A stretch of DNA of 44,351 nt from Polynucleobacter sp. (GCA_024642065.1 JAHEBW010000009.1:1-44351); one strand, 5' to 3'. Positions 8,819-18,923 are shown, counted from the stretch's first letter. The notes: generated by a model not told the origin, from the letters alone. Numbers and translations: made by a program.

Positions 8819-9463
8819 TTACTTAGCAGCGAGCTGGCCTTGGAGTAAATGCTCTTTCATGAGCTTTTCAGATAAATCAGCATCTCTGGCTAAAAGGGCA
8901 GACAGTATTTTGCGGTGCTCTAAGAGGGAGCTTTCCATTCTTCCGCGTTTGCTTAATGAATCACGGCGTTGAAGTTTTAAGACCTTTCTAAGGTCATCAA
9001 TCACTCTTTGCATCCAAGGATTGGCACAAACCTCTTGGATTTTGTCGTGAAACTGCTGATTGATTGTGAAGAATTGCTCTAGATCTCGATCTGCTGCCGC
9101 GCGCTCTAGTTTCAAATGGATGCTATCCAAAGCCTCTAGTTGGCCTTCGCTAGCTCTAGTGGCCACATCTCGGCAGGCCTGACCCTCGAGTAGTGCCAGA
9201 ACCGTGAAAATCTGATTAAGGTCAGATTTACTGACTTCAGTGACATAAGCGCCGCGGCGCATTTTCATCGTAATCAAGCCTTCCGCCGCCAAAATCTTAA
9301 TGGCTTCACGCATTGGCGTGCGGCTGATACCGTATTGAATCGCAATCGATTGCTCATCAATCCAAGCGCCAGGCTCTAATTCATGGGTAAAAATGCTCGT
9401 ACGCAGTCTTTCAGCGACTTCTTCGTACAGCGGTCTAGGGGCTAACGACAATTTTGAATTCAT
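8819..9463 (-). CDS. GntR-family transcriptional regulator with FCD domain
   Basis: This 214-residue regulator is of the FadR subfamily. The N-terminal winged helix-turn-helix is clear in YEEVAERLRTSIFTHELEPG and IQYGISRTPMREAIKILAAE, followed by the wing RRGAYV. The C-terminal all-helical FCD ligand domain carries the metal-binding pattern (D at VLALLEGQACRD, FHDKI, LLEHRKI and MKEHL). It is divergent from the mutase gene, with 93 bases between the starts. Two perfect palindromes overlap its own start region. The likely role is ligand-responsive control of itself and of the propionyl-CoA genes, but the ligand is unknown. Confidence 0.93.
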   Translation of the reverse strand: MNSKLSLAPRPLYEEVAERLRTSIFTHELEPGAWIDEQSIAIQYGISRTPMREAIKILAAEGLITMKMRRGAYVTEVSKSDLNQIFTVLALLEGQACRDVATRASEGQLEALDSIHLKLERAAADRDLEQFFTINQQFHDKIQEVCANPWMQRVIDDLRKVLKLQRRDSLSKRGRMESSLLEHRKILSALLARDADLSEKLMKEHLLQGQLAAK

Positions 9464-9490
9464 AATTATGAATTCATTTAAGCTTAAATG
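9455..9490. promoter_or_regulatory. Double palindromic operator candidate between the GntR gene and the mutase operon
   Basis: Two perfect palindromes adjoin. One is 22 bp at 9455-9476 (half-site TGAATTCATAA, then its complement). The other is 16 bp at 9475-9490 (CATTTAAG then CTTAAATG). The first covers the GntR start codon, so binding there would block its own transcription. The second lies 67 bases before the mutase start, near a TTGTCA box at 9499-9504 that could be a -35. The binding protein is inferred to be the adjacent regulator. Confidence 0.6.
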
Positions 9491-9556
9491 TCAGTTCTTT
9501 GTCAAGGTAAATCTGTTAAATTAGTAGTATCTATTTAATGTATCTGTGGGGAAAGC

Positions 9557-11725
9557 ATGAGTACAACCAATAACAAGTGGCCATCATTTTCTAACCCGAG
9601 CATGGAAGCCTGGGAAAAGGCTGCAGGTAAGTCTGCACCGAATGGTGATGTGGACGCATTAGGTTGGAAAACTCCTGACGACATCAAACTCAAAGCTCTC
9701 TATACCGCAGCGGATACAGAAGGCTTACCTTTTTCTAATACCTTGCCAGGTTTTGAGCCATTTGTGCGTGGTCCTCAAGCTACGATGTACTCAGTTCGCC
9801 CATGGACTATTCGTCAATACGCTGGTTTCTCAACTGCAGAAGAATCGAATGCTTTCTATCGCAAAGCTCTAGCTGCTGGCGGTCAAGGCGTCTCTGTGGC
9901 GTTTGACTTAGCCACTCATCGTGGCTACGACTCAGATCATCCGCGTGTGACGGGTGACGTTGGTAAAGCCGGTGTAGCGATTGACTCAGTAGAAGACATG
10001 AAGATTTTGTTTAATGAAATTCCATTAGACAAGGTATCTGTATCGATGACGATGAACGGTGCTGTATTGCCTATCTTGGCTGGTTACGTTGTGGCTGCTG
10101 AAGAACAAGGTGTTAAGCAAGATCAGCTATCTGGCACGATTCAGAATGACATTCTTAAAGAATTCATGGTGCGTAATACCTATATTTACCCACCAGAGCC
10201 TTCAATGCGCATCATTGGCGACATCATTGAGTACACCTCACAAAAGATGCCGAAGTTCAACTCGATCTCTATCTCGGGTTACCACATGCAAGAAGCGGGT
10301 GCGAACCAAGCTTTGGAATTGGCTTTCACTATCGCTGACGGTAAAGAGTATGTCAAAACTGCTTTGAGCAAAGGTTTAGACGTGGATGACTTCGCTGGAC
10401 GTTTGTCATTCTTCTTTGCTATTGGTATGAACTTCTACTTGGAAGTGGCTAAGTTACGCGCTGCTCGTTTGTTGTGGTGGAAGATCATGAAGGAGTTCAA
10501 TCCTAAGAACCCTAAATCATTGATGTTGCGTACCCATTGCCAAACATCTGGTTGGTCATTAACGGAACAAGATCCTTATAACAACGTGGTGAGAACAACA
10601 GTTGAAGCCATGGCTGCGGTATTCGGTGGCACACAGTCATTGCACACTAACTCGTTTGACGAAGCGATTGCTTTGCCGACAGAGTTCTCATCTCGTATTG
10701 CACGTAATACCCAGTTGATCATCCAAGAAGAAACTCACATTACCAATGTGATCGACCCTTGGGCTGGTTCATACATGATGGAGAAGTTAACGCACGACAT
10801 GGCTGACAAAGCTTTGGAAATCATCCAAGAAGTTGAAGCGATGGGTGGTATGACTAAAGCCGTTGAAAGTGGTTGGGCTAAATTAAAGATTGAAGCTGCT
10901 GCTGCAGAGAAGCAAGCATGTATCGATTCAGGTAAAGATGTGATCGTTGGTGTTAATAAGTACAAATTAGCAAAAGAAGACAACATCGATATCTTGGCAA
11001 TTGATAACAACAAAGTTCGTGATTCACAAATTGCTCGTTTGAAAGATGTTAAAGCCAAGCGTGATAGCGCGAAGGTTCAAGCCGCATTGGAAGCATTAAC
11101 AACAGCTGCAGAAACTAATACAGGTAACTTATTAGGTTTGGCAATTGATGCGATTCGCTTAAGAGCAACAGTAGGCGAAGTTTCTGATGCATTAGAGAAG
11201 GTTTTTGGGCGCCATCGCGCCGATACTCAAAAGGTGACTGGTGTGTATGCAGCTGCTTATGACTCAGCCGAAGGTTGGGATAAATTAAAAACAGAAATCG
11301 CTGACTTTGCTAAAGAAGAAGGTCGTCACCCGCGCGTGATGATTGCTAAGCTTGGTCAAGATGGTCACGATCGTGGTGCCAAAGTGGTTGCCACAGCTTT
11401 TGCTGACTTAGGCTTTGACGTGGATATGGGCCCATTGTTCCAAACGCCTGAAGAGTGTGCACGTCAAGCGATTGAAAACGACGTTCATGCTGTCGGTATC
11501 TCAACATTGGCAGCTGGTCATAAAACATTGGTGCCAGCCATCATCGCTGAACTCAAGAAACAGGGCGCTGATGACATCATCGTTTTCGTGGGTGGTGTGA
11601 TTCCTCGTCAAGATTACGAAGAGTTATATGAAGCCGGTGTTAAAGGTATTTATGGTCCTGGTACACCGATCCCAGCTTCAGCTAAAGATGTTCTAGAACA
11701 AATTCGTTTGGCTCTTAAGAAGTAA
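9557..11725 (+). CDS. scpA: Methylmalonyl-CoA mutase, single-chain
   Basis: This adenosylcobalamin enzyme interconverts (R)-methylmalonyl-CoA and succinyl-CoA. The 722-residue protein contains both halves on one chain. The N-terminal TIM-barrel has [17 protein letters not shown] with Tyr78 at the substrate-binding position typical of true methylmalonyl-CoA mutases. The C-terminal B12-binding domain has DGHDRG (His604 as lower cobalt ligand), then [14 protein letters not shown] and FVGGVIP. GGGGAAAG precedes the ATG. It leads the cluster mutase-meaB-pccB-pccA-VOC. It is not the heterodimeric type, and it lacks the signature expected of isobutyryl-CoA mutase. Confidence 0.96.
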   Translation: MSTTNNKWPSFSNPSMEAWEKAAGKSAPNGDVDALGWKTPDDIKLKALYTAADTEGLPFSNTLPGFEPFVRGPQATMYSVRPWTIRQYAGFSTAEESNAFYRKALAAGGQGVSVAFDLATHRGYDSDHPRVTGDVGKAGVAIDSVEDMKILFNEIPLDKVSVSMTMNGAVLPILAGYVVAAEEQGVKQDQLSGTIQNDILKEFMVRNTYIYPPEPSMRIIGDIIEYTSQKMPKFNSISISGYHMQEAGANQALELAFTIADGKEYVKTALSKGLDVDDFAGRLSFFFAIGMNFYLEVAKLRAARLLWWKIMKEFNPKNPKSLMLRTHCQTSGWSLTEQDPYNNVVRTTVEAMAAVFGGTQSLHTNSFDEAIALPTEFSSRIARNTQLIIQEETHITNVIDPWAGSYMMEKLTHDMADKALEIIQEVEAMGGMTKAVESGWAKLKIEAAAAEKQACIDSGKDVIVGVNKYKLAKEDNIDILAIDNNKVRDSQIARLKDVKAKRDSAKVQAALEALTTAAETNTGNLLGLAIDAIRLRATVGEVSDALEKVFGRHRADTQKVTGVYAAAYDSAEGWDKLKTEIADFAKEEGRHPRVMIAKLGQDGHDRGAKVVATAFADLGFDVDMGPLFQTPEECARQAIENDVHAVGISTLAAGHKTLVPAIIAELKKQGADDIIVFVGGVIPRQDYEELYEAGVKGIYGPGTPIPASAKDVLEQIRLALKK

Positions 11726-11765
11726 TAAGCAGAAATCATTAACTCCTAAGTAGAGAAAATACTCA

Positions 11766-12785
11766 GTGGAAGCTCAAGATCAAGCTTTAGTCGATGCGAT
11801 TTGCGGACCAGGTGCACAACCTGGTTCTGCACAACGTCGCGCTATGGCTAAAGCGATCACTTTGCTTGAATCCACGCGTATGGATCATCGCTTAAGAGCA
11901 GATGAAGTACTTAATGCCGTTCTTCCTAAGAGTGGTCATTCTTTTAGATTAGGTATTTCTGGTGTTCCGGGAGTTGGTAAATCAACCTTCATTGAAGCCC
12001 TGGGTCTTTACTTGATTGAAAAAGGTCATCGTGTGGCAGTTCTGGCGATTGATCCTTCATCCACAGTCAATGGCGGTTCTATTTTGGGCGATAAAACTCG
12101 TATGGAGTTTTTATCAGTTCATGAAAAAGCTTTCATCCGTCCAAGTCCATCCTCTGGCAACTTAGGTGGTGTGGCAGAAAAAACACGTGAAGCGATGTTG
12201 GTAGCTGAAGCTGCGGGACATGATGTGGTGATTGTTGAAACAGTCGGTGTAGGTCAAAGCGAAATTGCTGTGGCCAATATGACTGATATGTTTGTCCTAT
12301 TGCAGTTGCCTAATGCAGGTGATGATTTACAGGCGATCAAAAAAGGCGTCATGGAATTGGCTGACTTGGTAGTCATCAATAAAGTCGACTTAGATCCAGA
12401 CGCTGCTACCCGTGCACAAGTACAAATTGTGAGCTCACTGCGCTTATTCAGTATGCATGGCAATCCTGATCATGCACACCATGATGAAACGCTTTGGCAT
12501 CCTAAGGTCATGCGCATGAGCGCTTTAAAGGCGGAAGGTATTTCTGAGTTCTGGGACACAGTGACGCAATTCAAAGATATTCAAACGCAATACGGTCATC
12601 TATCGCATAGACGCCAGCAGCAAGCACAAGCTTGGATGTGGGAGCGAATTGAGTCAGGTTTAAAACAAAGTTTTGAAAACAATGCGGCGGTACAAAAAGC
12701 ATTGCCGGAGTTATCGCAAGCAGTCAATGATGGCCAAATGGCTGCATCGGTGGCTGCTAGACGTTTATTGGATTTGATGAAGTAA
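11766..12785 (+). CDS. meaB: MeaB/ArgK G-protein chaperone of methylmalonyl-CoA mutase
   Basis: MeaB is a P-loop GTPase that gates cofactor loading and protects the mutase. The 339-residue sequence has the Walker A motif GVPGVGKST (about residues 66-74), IDPSSTVNGGSILGDKTRM, the switch region ETVGVGQSE and the base-specificity motif NKVD near residue 205. The start codon is GTG, and the Shine-Dalgarno match is weak. It lies 40 bases downstream of the mutase, which fits the partnership. The older name ArgK (arginine/ornithine transport kinase) is misleading here. Confidence 0.95.
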   Translation: MEAQDQALVDAICGPGAQPGSAQRRAMAKAITLLESTRMDHRLRADEVLNAVLPKSGHSFRLGISGVPGVGKSTFIEALGLYLIEKGHRVAVLAIDPSSTVNGGSILGDKTRMEFLSVHEKAFIRPSPSSGNLGGVAEKTREAMLVAEAAGHDVVIVETVGVGQSEIAVANMTDMFVLLQLPNAGDDLQAIKKGVMELADLVVINKVDLDPDAATRAQVQIVSSLRLFSMHGNPDHAHHDETLWHPKVMRMSALKAEGISEFWDTVTQFKDIQTQYGHLSHRRQQQAQAWMWERIESGLKQSFENNAAVQKALPELSQAVNDGQMAASVAARRLLDLMK

Positions 12786-12832
12786 AGAATGAATTAAAGA
12801 AGTTCAATTGGTTGGATAAAAGAGATTTATTT

Positions 12833-12844
12833 AATAACGTTATT
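12833..12844. repeat. Short palindrome before pccB
   Basis: AATAACGTTATT is a perfect 12-bp palindrome followed by T-rich sequence in the 91-base gap between meaB and pccB. It could be a weak hairpin, a processing site or a protein-binding site. It is AT-rich, so chance is possible. Confidence 0.3.
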
Positions 12845-12876
12845 TTTTGAGATTTAGAAACAAGGGAGAGCATTCC

Positions 12877-14409
12877 ATGCATGACATCATTAAGCAACTA
12901 GAAGCCAAGCGAGAGCAGGCGCGCTTAGGGGGTGGTCAAAAACGTATCAATGCCCAGCATGGCAAAGGTAAGTTGACGGCACGCGAGCGTATTGAACTTC
13001 TACTTGACGAAGGTTCCTTCGAAGAGTGGGATATGTTCGTTGAACATCGCTGTACTGACTTTGGTATGGCTAATGAGTCTGTGCCTGGTGATGGCGTTGT
13101 GACTGGTTACGGCATGATCAACGGTCGTTTGGTATTTGTGTTCTCACAAGATTTCACAGTGTTTGGTGGCTCTTTATCTGAAGCCCACGCTGAGAAGATT
13201 TGTAAAGTGATGGACCAAGCCATGAAGGTTGGTGCTCCAGTGATTGGTCTGAATGACTCAGGTGGCGCACGTATTCAAGAAGGCGTGGCCTCTTTAGGTG
13301 GTTATGCAGAGATCTTCCAACGCAACGTATCCGCTTCTGGCGTGATTCCTCAGATCTCCCTCATCATGGGACCAAGTGCTGGTGGCGCGGTTTATTCGCC
13401 AGCTTTGACAGATTTCATCTTTATGGTGAAAGACAGCTCATACATGTTCGTGACTGGTCCTGAAGTAGTTAAGACTGTGACTCATGAAGAAGTAACGGCT
13501 GAAGAGTTGGGCGGTGCGATGACGCACTCAACAAAATCTGGCGTGTGTGATCGTTCATTTGATAACGATGTAGAAGCGATCATGATGTTGCGTCGCTTCT
13601 TTAACTACTTGCCACTTTCTAATAAAGAAAAGCCACCGGTTCGTAAAGGTGCTGATGCGGCAGAACGTTTAGATTATTCACTCGATACATTGGTGCCAGA
13701 TAACGCCAATAAGCCATATGACATGCACGAGTTGATTGCTAAAACAGTAGATGATGGCGACTTCTTTGAGTTGCAACCTGACTATGCCAAAAATATCATT
13801 ATTGGCTTTGCTCGTATTGAAGGACAAACAGTTGGTATTGTGGCTAACCAGCCATTAGTCCTAGCCGGTTGTTTAGATATCAAATCATCTATCAAAGCAG
13901 CTCGTTTCGTTCGCTTCTGCGATGCATTCAACATCCCTGTGGTGACTTTTGTTGACGTGCCAGGTTTCATGCCAGGTACAGCACAAGAATACGGCGGCAT
14001 CATTAAGCACGGCGCTAAATTGTTATACGCCTATGCTGAATGTACTGTGCCAAAGATCACTGTAATCACACGTAAAGCTTATGGTGGTGCTTATGACGTG
14101 ATGGCTTCTAAACACTTAAGAGGCGACGTGAACTTTGCTTGGCCATCAGCTGAAATTGCGGTGATGGGACCTAAGGGTGCGGTTGAAATTATTTTCCGTG
14201 AAGAAAAGGGTGATCCTGCTAAATTGGCTGAGCGTGAAGCTGAGTACAAATCGAAGTTTGCTAACCCATTCGTAGCGGGTCGTCGTGGTTACATCGATGA
14301 TGTGATCATGCCTCATGAAACACGTAAGCGTGTTGCGCGTTCTTTAGCAATGCTCAAAGACAAGGATCTAGAAAATCCATGGCGCAAACACGGCAATATC
14401 CCCCTCTAA
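12877..14409 (+). CDS. pccB: Propionyl-CoA carboxylase beta subunit (carboxyltransferase)
   Basis: This is the carboxyltransferase half of propionyl-CoA carboxylase, moving CO2 from carboxybiotin to propionyl-CoA to make (S)-methylmalonyl-CoA. The start at [11 protein letters not shown] gives 510 residues and is preceded by AAGGGAGAG; an earlier TTG is unlikely. Features include [17 protein letters not shown], the acyl-CoA site with [23 protein letters not shown] and [18 protein letters not shown], and the biotin-site half with [22 protein letters not shown] and [10 protein letters not shown]. It sits 17 bases upstream of pccA. A broader acyl-CoA carboxylase role is possible, but the mutase next door favours propionyl-CoA. 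Confidence 0.95.
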   Translation: MHDIIKQLEAKREQARLGGGQKRINAQHGKGKLTARERIELLLDEGSFEEWDMFVEHRCTDFGMANESVPGDGVVTGYGMINGRLVFVFSQDFTVFGGSLSEAHAEKICKVMDQAMKVGAPVIGLNDSGGARIQEGVASLGGYAEIFQRNVSASGVIPQISLIMGPSAGGAVYSPALTDFIFMVKDSSYMFVTGPEVVKTVTHEEVTAEELGGAMTHSTKSGVCDRSFDNDVEAIMMLRRFFNYLPLSNKEKPPVRKGADAAERLDYSLDTLVPDNANKPYDMHELIAKTVDDGDFFELQPDYAKNIIIGFARIEGQTVGIVANQPLVLAGCLDIKSSIKAARFVRFCDAFNIPVVTFVDVPGFMPGTAQEYGGIIKHGAKLLYAYAECTVPKITVITRKAYGGAYDVMASKHLRGDVNFAWPSAEIAVMGPKGAVEIIFREEKGDPAKLAEREAEYKSKFANPFVAGRRGYIDDVIMPHETRKRVARSLAMLKDKDLENPWRKHGNIPL

Positions 14410-14426
14410 TCGATTAGGAAAAGAAC

Positions 14427-16424
14427 ATGTTTAAGAAGATTCTGATTGCTAACCGTGGTGAGATTGCTTGCCGCGTTATTAAAACTGCCCGCAAAATGGG
14501 TATTCAAACTGTTGCGGTGTATTCCGAGGCAGATAAAGATGCACGTCACGTTGAATTAGCTGATCAAGCAGTGTGTATTGGTCCAGCACCTTCACGTGAA
14601 TCTTATCTAGTGATGGATAACATCATTAAGGCTTGTAAAGATACCGGCGCTGAAGCGGTTCATCCTGGTTACGGCTTCTTGTCTGAGAACGAAGCATTTG
14701 CGAAGCGCTTAGAAGAAGAAGGTATTACCTTCATCGGTCCTAAGCATTACTCCATCGCTGCGATGGGTGACAAAATTGCTTCTAAGAAGTTAGCTAATGA
14801 AGCCAAGGTTAATACTATCCCTGGTTACAACGATGCAATCGATACACCAGAGTCTGCTGTTGAAATCGCTAAGGGTATTGGTTACCCAGTAATGATCAAG
14901 GCATCAGCAGGTGGTGGCGGTAAAGGTTTGCGTGTTGCATTTAACGATAAAGAAGCTTTTGAAGGTTTCTCAGCATGTAAGAACGAAGCGCTTAATAGCT
15001 TTGGTGACGATCGTGTTTTTATTGAGAAATTTGTTGAAGAGCCACGTCACATTGAAATTCAGGTTTTAGGTGACGGTCATGGCAATGCTGTTTACTTGTG
15101 GGAACGCGAATGTTCTATTCAGCGTCGCCACCAAAAAGTAATTGAAGAAGCGCCATCACCATTCATCAGTGAAGCTACACGCAAAGCGATGGGTGAGCAG
15201 GCAGTGGCTTTGGCTAAAGCTGTTAAATACCAATCAGCCGGTACGGTTGAATTCGTAGTTGGTAAAGACCAGTCTTTCTACTTCCTAGAGATGAACACTC
15301 GTCTACAGGTTGAGCATCCTGTGACCGAATCGATTACAGGTTTGGACTTGGTTGAACAAATGATTCGTGTGGCTGCTGGTGAAAAATTGTCATTCGGTCA
15401 AGGCGATATCAAGCGCAATGGTTGGTCGATGGAATGTCGTATCAATGCGGATGATCCATATCGCAACTTTTTGCCATCAACAGGCCGCTTAGTGAGATAC
15501 CAGCCACCAGAAGAAATTAATGGTGTGCGTGTGGACACAGGTGTGTACGAGGGTGGTGAGATTCCGATGTACTACGACTCCATGATTGCTAAGTTGATTG
15601 TGCATGGTAAGGATCGTATGGATGCGATCACGAAAATGCGTGCAGCTTTAAACGAATTTGTAATTCGTGGTATTCATTCAAACATTCCATTCCAAGCTGC
15701 TTTGATGCAGCACCCGCGTTTTATCTCTGGCGACTTCAACACAGGTTTTATTGCTGAAGAATTCCCACACGGTTTCCGTGCCAGCGATGTGAAGCCTGCT
15801 GATCCACATTTGATGGACGCATTGGCAACAGCAGTTCATCGCAGTTACTTAGATCGTGCAGCCGGTATCTATGGTCAGTTAGAGGGTCACGAAGTGAAGA
15901 TCCCTAATACATTTGTGGTGGCATCTGGTGAAGCGGGAAAGATGGATTACGTGCCATCTCAGTTAGAGATCACCCATACTGGGTACAAGGTCACAGTTGA
16001 AGGTAAGACCTACGAGATCGAAACTGATTGGAACCCAGGTCAAATTATTTACAGCGCCAAGGTCAACGGCCAAACCATCTCTGCGCAAGTAGAGCGTACT
16101 GGATTGTTTTACCGTATTCAGTTTGATGGCGTGCGTGTTGATAGCTTGGTATTAACTGAGCAAGGTGCTGAAATGCAGAAGTTGATGCCTTTCAAAGAAC
16201 CACCTGATATGTCTAAGTTCCTTTTGTCACCAATGCCTGGTTTGTTGGTGGATGTTGCAGTCACTGTTGGTCAGAAAGTAGAAGCTGGTCAGCGCTTGGC
16301 TGCAATTGAAGCGATGAAGATGGAAAACGTTCTTGTTGCGACACAAGATGGCGTGGTTGCTGAAGTGATGGCAGCTAAAGGCGAAAGCTTGGCTGTTGAT
16401 CAACAGATCCTGCGTTTTGAATAA
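14427..16424 (+). CDS. pccA: Propionyl-CoA carboxylase alpha subunit (biotin carboxylase + BCCP)
   Basis: The alpha chain carboxylates biotin with ATP and bicarbonate. The biotin carboxylase domain spans about residues 1-450, with [11 protein letters not shown], the glycine-rich ATP loop [12 protein letters not shown], and the active-site segment [15 protein letters not shown] linker domain (BT, about 460-590) contacts the beta subunit. The biotinyl domain has AIEAMKMEN with Lys631 as the biotinylated residue. The length of 665 residues is normal for PccA and longer than the acetyl-CoA carboxylase subunit AccC, which lacks the fused BCCP. The VOC gene follows after 7 bases. Confidence 0.96.
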   Translation: MFKKILIANRGEIACRVIKTARKMGIQTVAVYSEADKDARHVELADQAVCIGPAPSRESYLVMDNIIKACKDTGAEAVHPGYGFLSENEAFAKRLEEEGITFIGPKHYSIAAMGDKIASKKLANEAKVNTIPGYNDAIDTPESAVEIAKGIGYPVMIKASAGGGGKGLRVAFNDKEAFEGFSACKNEALNSFGDDRVFIEKFVEEPRHIEIQVLGDGHGNAVYLWERECSIQRRHQKVIEEAPSPFISEATRKAMGEQAVALAKAVKYQSAGTVEFVVGKDQSFYFLEMNTRLQVEHPVTESITGLDLVEQMIRVAAGEKLSFGQGDIKRNGWSMECRINADDPYRNFLPSTGRLVRYQPPEEINGVRVDTGVYEGGEIPMYYDSMIAKLIVHGKDRMDAITKMRAALNEFVIRGIHSNIPFQAALMQHPRFISGDFNTGFIAEEFPHGFRASDVKPADPHLMDALATAVHRSYLDRAAGIYGQLEGHEVKIPNTFVVASGEAGKMDYVPSQLEITHTGYKVTVEGKTYEIETDWNPGQIIYSAKVNGQTISAQVERTGLFYRIQFDGVRVDSLVLTEQGAEMQKLMPFKEPPDMSKFLLSPMPGLLVDVAVTVGQKVEAGQRLAAIEAMKMENVLVATQDGVVAEVMAAKGESLAVDQQILRFE

Positions 16425-16431
16425 GGTAGAT

Positions 16432-16893
16432 ATGACTAAGCCTTTCAAAATTTTAGGTATTCAGCAAGTTGCTATTGGTGGCCCTGATAAGACCAAACTC
16501 CAGAAGTTATGGGTGGACATGTTTGGTCTTGAAGTCACTGGCACATTTAAATCTGAACGTGAAAACGTGGATGAAGATATTTGTGCCATGGGCAAGGGCG
16601 CATTCAAGGTAGAAGTGGACTTGATGCAACCAATTGACCCGGAGAAGAAGCCTGCTGTGCATGCCACACCTTTAAATCACATTGGTTTATGGGTGGATAA
16701 CTTGCCAGTAGCAGTTGAGTGGCTAACAGCCAATGGTGTTCGTTTTGCACCTGGTGGTATTCGCAAAGGTGCTGCCGGCTATGACATCACTTTTTTACAT
16801 CCCAAGGGTAATGAAGAGTTCCCGATCGGCGGTGAAGGGGTTTTGATTGAATTAGTTCAGGCCCCAGCTGAAGTGATAGCAGCTTTAAGTTAA
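16432..16893 (+). CDS. VOC-superfamily protein, candidate methylmalonyl-CoA epimerase
   Basis: The 153-residue protein contains two VOC (glyoxalase/bleomycin-resistance) half-domains: [13 protein letters not shown] near the start and [18 protein letters not shown] from about residue 81. His83 and Glu140 (VLIELVQ) match metal ligands of the fold. The first ligand, histidine in known methylmalonyl-CoA epimerases, is Gln12 here. The position directly after pccA, in a pathway that needs S-to-R epimerisation between carboxylase and mutase, supports the epimerase role. The changed ligand leaves a lactoylglutathione-lyase-like or other function open. The start ATG follows a weak AAGGTAGAT. Confidence 0.8.
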   Translation: MTKPFKILGIQQVAIGGPDKTKLQKLWVDMFGLEVTGTFKSERENVDEDICAMGKGAFKVEVDLMQPIDPEKKPAVHATPLNHIGLWVDNLPVAVEWLTANGVRFAPGGIRKGAAGYDITFLHPKGNEEFPIGGEGVLIELVQAPAEVIAALS

Positions 16894-16910
16894 TCAGCTT
16901 CAGTCGTAAA

Positions 16911-16939
16911 AAAAGCCACATCCCAGGATGTGGCTTTTT
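16911..16939. terminator. Intrinsic terminator after the propionyl-CoA cluster
   Basis: The stem GCCACATCC/GGATGTGGC is flanked by A-run and T-run (AAAA...TTTTT). It separates the VOC gene (+) from the small minus-strand gene and can work in both directions. Confidence 0.92.
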
Positions 16940-16980
16940 CATTGGATCTTGTGTCAGCAGTCTGAGCTGCTCATCAAACC

Positions 16981-17151
16981 TTAAGCGTAGGCCGCCATAT
17001 AACTTAGGCCTTTGCGCCATTCAGAGAAGGCTGCTAGCTTTGGAGGTAGCTCACGGATAGCTCCAATGAGCAGTAAACCCTTGTTTTTATTCAATTCTTT
17101 GCACAAAACAATGAACTCATCATCTGATAAGTGGTTAAAACCGTATCTCAC
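16981..17151 (-). CDS. Small protein of 56 aa, unknown function
   Basis: A minus-strand frame begins with GTG and encodes 56 residues starting MRYGFNHLSDDEFIVLCKEL and ending YMAAYA. It looks like a folded soluble peptide with a helix-forming acidic/lysine N-half and a middle stretch GLLLIGAIRELPPKLAAFSEW. A near-ideal ribosome-binding site, AAAAGGAG, lies six bases before the GTG, which is the main reason to accept it. It is convergent with the propionyl-CoA cluster, divergent from aceB, and fills what would otherwise be an empty gap of about 450 bases. I do not recognise a family. Confidence 0.6.
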   Translation of the reverse strand: MRYGFNHLSDDEFIVLCKELNKNKGLLLIGAIRELPPKLAAFSEWRKGLSYMAAYA

Positions 17152-17240
17152 TTAAGGCTCCTTTTAAAGTGTCCTTGTTACCTTAACGCGTGAGTTTTCA
17201 GTTTGGTTGACGCGAAATATCAAATTTGTTTTTTTGTAAG

Positions 17241-17268
17241 CCTACTTAAAGATATTTTTTTCAGTAGG
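17241..17268 (+). promoter_or_regulatory. Hairpin that can mask a leader ribosome-binding site before aceB
   Basis: CCTACT (17241-17246) and AGTAGG (17263-17268) form a 6-bp inverted repeat with a T-rich 16-base loop. The 3' arm is part of AGTAGGAGG, the Shine-Dalgarno of the tiny ORF that follows. In the same 5' region a TTGACG box lies at 17207-17212, and ACGCG is repeated at 17186-17190 and 17210-17214. Confidence 0.3.
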
Positions 17269-17275
17269 AGGCATA

Positions 17276-17305
17276 ATGCTTGTTTTGGATTTTCACGATT
17301 TTTAA
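17276..17305 (+). CDS. Possible 9-residue leader peptide before aceB
   Basis: ATG at 17276 opens MLVLDFHDF and then TAA. It is preceded at ideal distance by AGTAGGAGG, a much stronger ribosome-binding site than most in this window. It ends 40 bases before aceB. Such a short ORF could act as a translational leader or could simply be a chance ATG after a purine run. Confidence 0.3.
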   Translation: MLVLDFHDF

Positions 17306-17345
17306 CAGTTTAAATATCTAACTAATTGTTTTTCAGGAGATTTAT

Positions 17346-18923
17346 ATGTCTAACTTGCCACAAGGTATGGCTATTAATGCCGAAGTAAGCCCAGAATTCG
17401 CAACCATTTTGACACCTGAGGCATTGGCCCTTGTCGCTAAGTTACATCGCGCTTTTGAGCCACGTCGCCAAGAATTATTAAAAGCGCGTATTGAGCGCAC
17501 AAAGCGTCTAGACGCTGGCGAAAAACCTGACTTTTTACCTGAAACAAAAGCGATTCGTGAAGGCGACTGGAAAGTTGCTCCGATTCCTGCTGCATTGCAA
17601 TGTCGTCGTGTGGAAATCACGGGCCCAGTTGAAGCCAAGATGGTGATCAATGCTTTCAACTCAGGCGCTGACTCTTACATGACTGACTTTGAAGATTCAA
17701 ACAGCCCAAGCTGGACGAATCAGATTCAAGGTCAAATCAATATGAAAAAAGCAATTCGTCGCGAATTGTCTTTGGAACAAAACGGTAAGTCATACAAACT
17801 AAATGACAAGATTGCTACTTTGCAAGTGCGCCCACGTGGTTGGCATTTGGATGAAAAACATGTGACTGTTGATGGTCAGCGTGTTTCTGGTGGTATTTTT
17901 GACTTTGCTTTGTTCTTCTTCCACAACGCTAAAGAGCAATTGGCTCGTGGCGCTGGCCCTTATTTCTATTTGCCAAAAATGGAAAGCCATTTAGAGGCTC
18001 GCTTGTGGAATGATATTTTCTGCATGACTCAAGATGAACTTGGTTTCCCACGTGGCACGATCAAGGCAACTGTATTGATCGAAACTATCTTGGCAGCATT
18101 TGAGATGGAAGAAATTCTTTACGAATTGCGTGAGCACAGCGCTGGCTTGAATGCTGGTCGTTGGGACTACATCTTCTCTTGCATCAAGAAGTTCAAAGTA
18201 GACAAAAACTTCTGCTTGGCAGATCGCGCTAAGGTAACCATGACAGCACCGTTTATGCGTGCTTATGCGTTGTTACTACTCAAGACTTGCCACAAGCGTG
18301 GTGCACCTGCGATGGGTGGTATGAGTGCTTTGATTCCTATTAAGAACGATCCTGAGAAAAATGCTATTGCTATGCAAGGCATCATCAACGACAAAAAACG
18401 TGATGCAACGGATGGTTACGATGGTGGTTGGGTAGCTCACCCAGGTCTTGTTGAAGCTTCTATGGCTGAGTTCAAAGCGGTATTGGGTGATCGCCCTAAC
18501 CAATTTGACAAGCAAAAACCTGAGGTGAATGTTACAGCTGCTGATTTGTTGGATTTCCAACCAGAGACACCGATCACTGAAGCTGGTTTACGCATGAACA
18601 TCAACGTTGGTATCCATTACTTAGGTGCATGGTTAGCTGGTAATGGTTGCGTACCGATTCATAACTTGATGGAAGATGCTGCTACAGCAGAGATCAGCCG
18701 TTCACAAGTATGGCAGTGGATCCGTTCACCAAAAGGTGTTTTGGATAACGGTACTAAAGTGACAGTTGAATTAGTCCGCAAGTTAATTGCAGAAGAATTG
18801 CCAAAAGTAAAAGCAAGTGGCGCAACTGGTCATTGGGATCGTGCTGCTGAGATTTTCGACGCAATGAGTACTGGTGAGAAGTTTGAAGAGTTCTTAACAT
18901 TGCCTTTGTACGAGGAAATCTAA
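17346..18923 (+). CDS. aceB: Malate synthase A
   Basis: Malate synthase condenses glyoxylate and acetyl-CoA into malate, the second step of the glyoxylate shunt. The 525 residues are the size of isoform A, not the 720-residue isoform G. Family features include FMTDFEDSNSPSW-type sequence (YMTDFEDSNSPSWTN), LQVRPRGWHLDEKH with the catalytic arginine, ATVLIETILAAFEMEEILYELREHSAGLNAGRWDYIFS, and GCVPIHNLMEDAATAEISRSQVWQW. AGGAGA lies before the ATG. Its stop codon TAA directly abuts the TTG start of tsaB. No isocitrate lyase gene is in the window. Confidence 0.97.
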   Translation: MSNLPQGMAINAEVSPEFATILTPEALALVAKLHRAFEPRRQELLKARIERTKRLDAGEKPDFLPETKAIREGDWKVAPIPAALQCRRVEITGPVEAKMVINAFNSGADSYMTDFEDSNSPSWTNQIQGQINMKKAIRRELSLEQNGKSYKLNDKIATLQVRPRGWHLDEKHVTVDGQRVSGGIFDFALFFFHNAKEQLARGAGPYFYLPKMESHLEARLWNDIFCMTQDELGFPRGTIKATVLIETILAAFEMEEILYELREHSAGLNAGRWDYIFSCIKKFKVDKNFCLADRAKVTMTAPFMRAYALLLLKTCHKRGAPAMGGMSALIPIKNDPEKNAIAMQGIINDKKRDATDGYDGGWVAHPGLVEASMAEFKAVLGDRPNQFDKQKPEVNVTAADLLDFQPETPITEAGLRMNINVGIHYLGAWLAGNGCVPIHNLMEDAATAEISRSQVWQWIRSPKGVLDNGTKVTVELVRKLIAEELPKVKASGATGHWDRAAEIFDAMSTGEKFEEFLTLPLYEEI

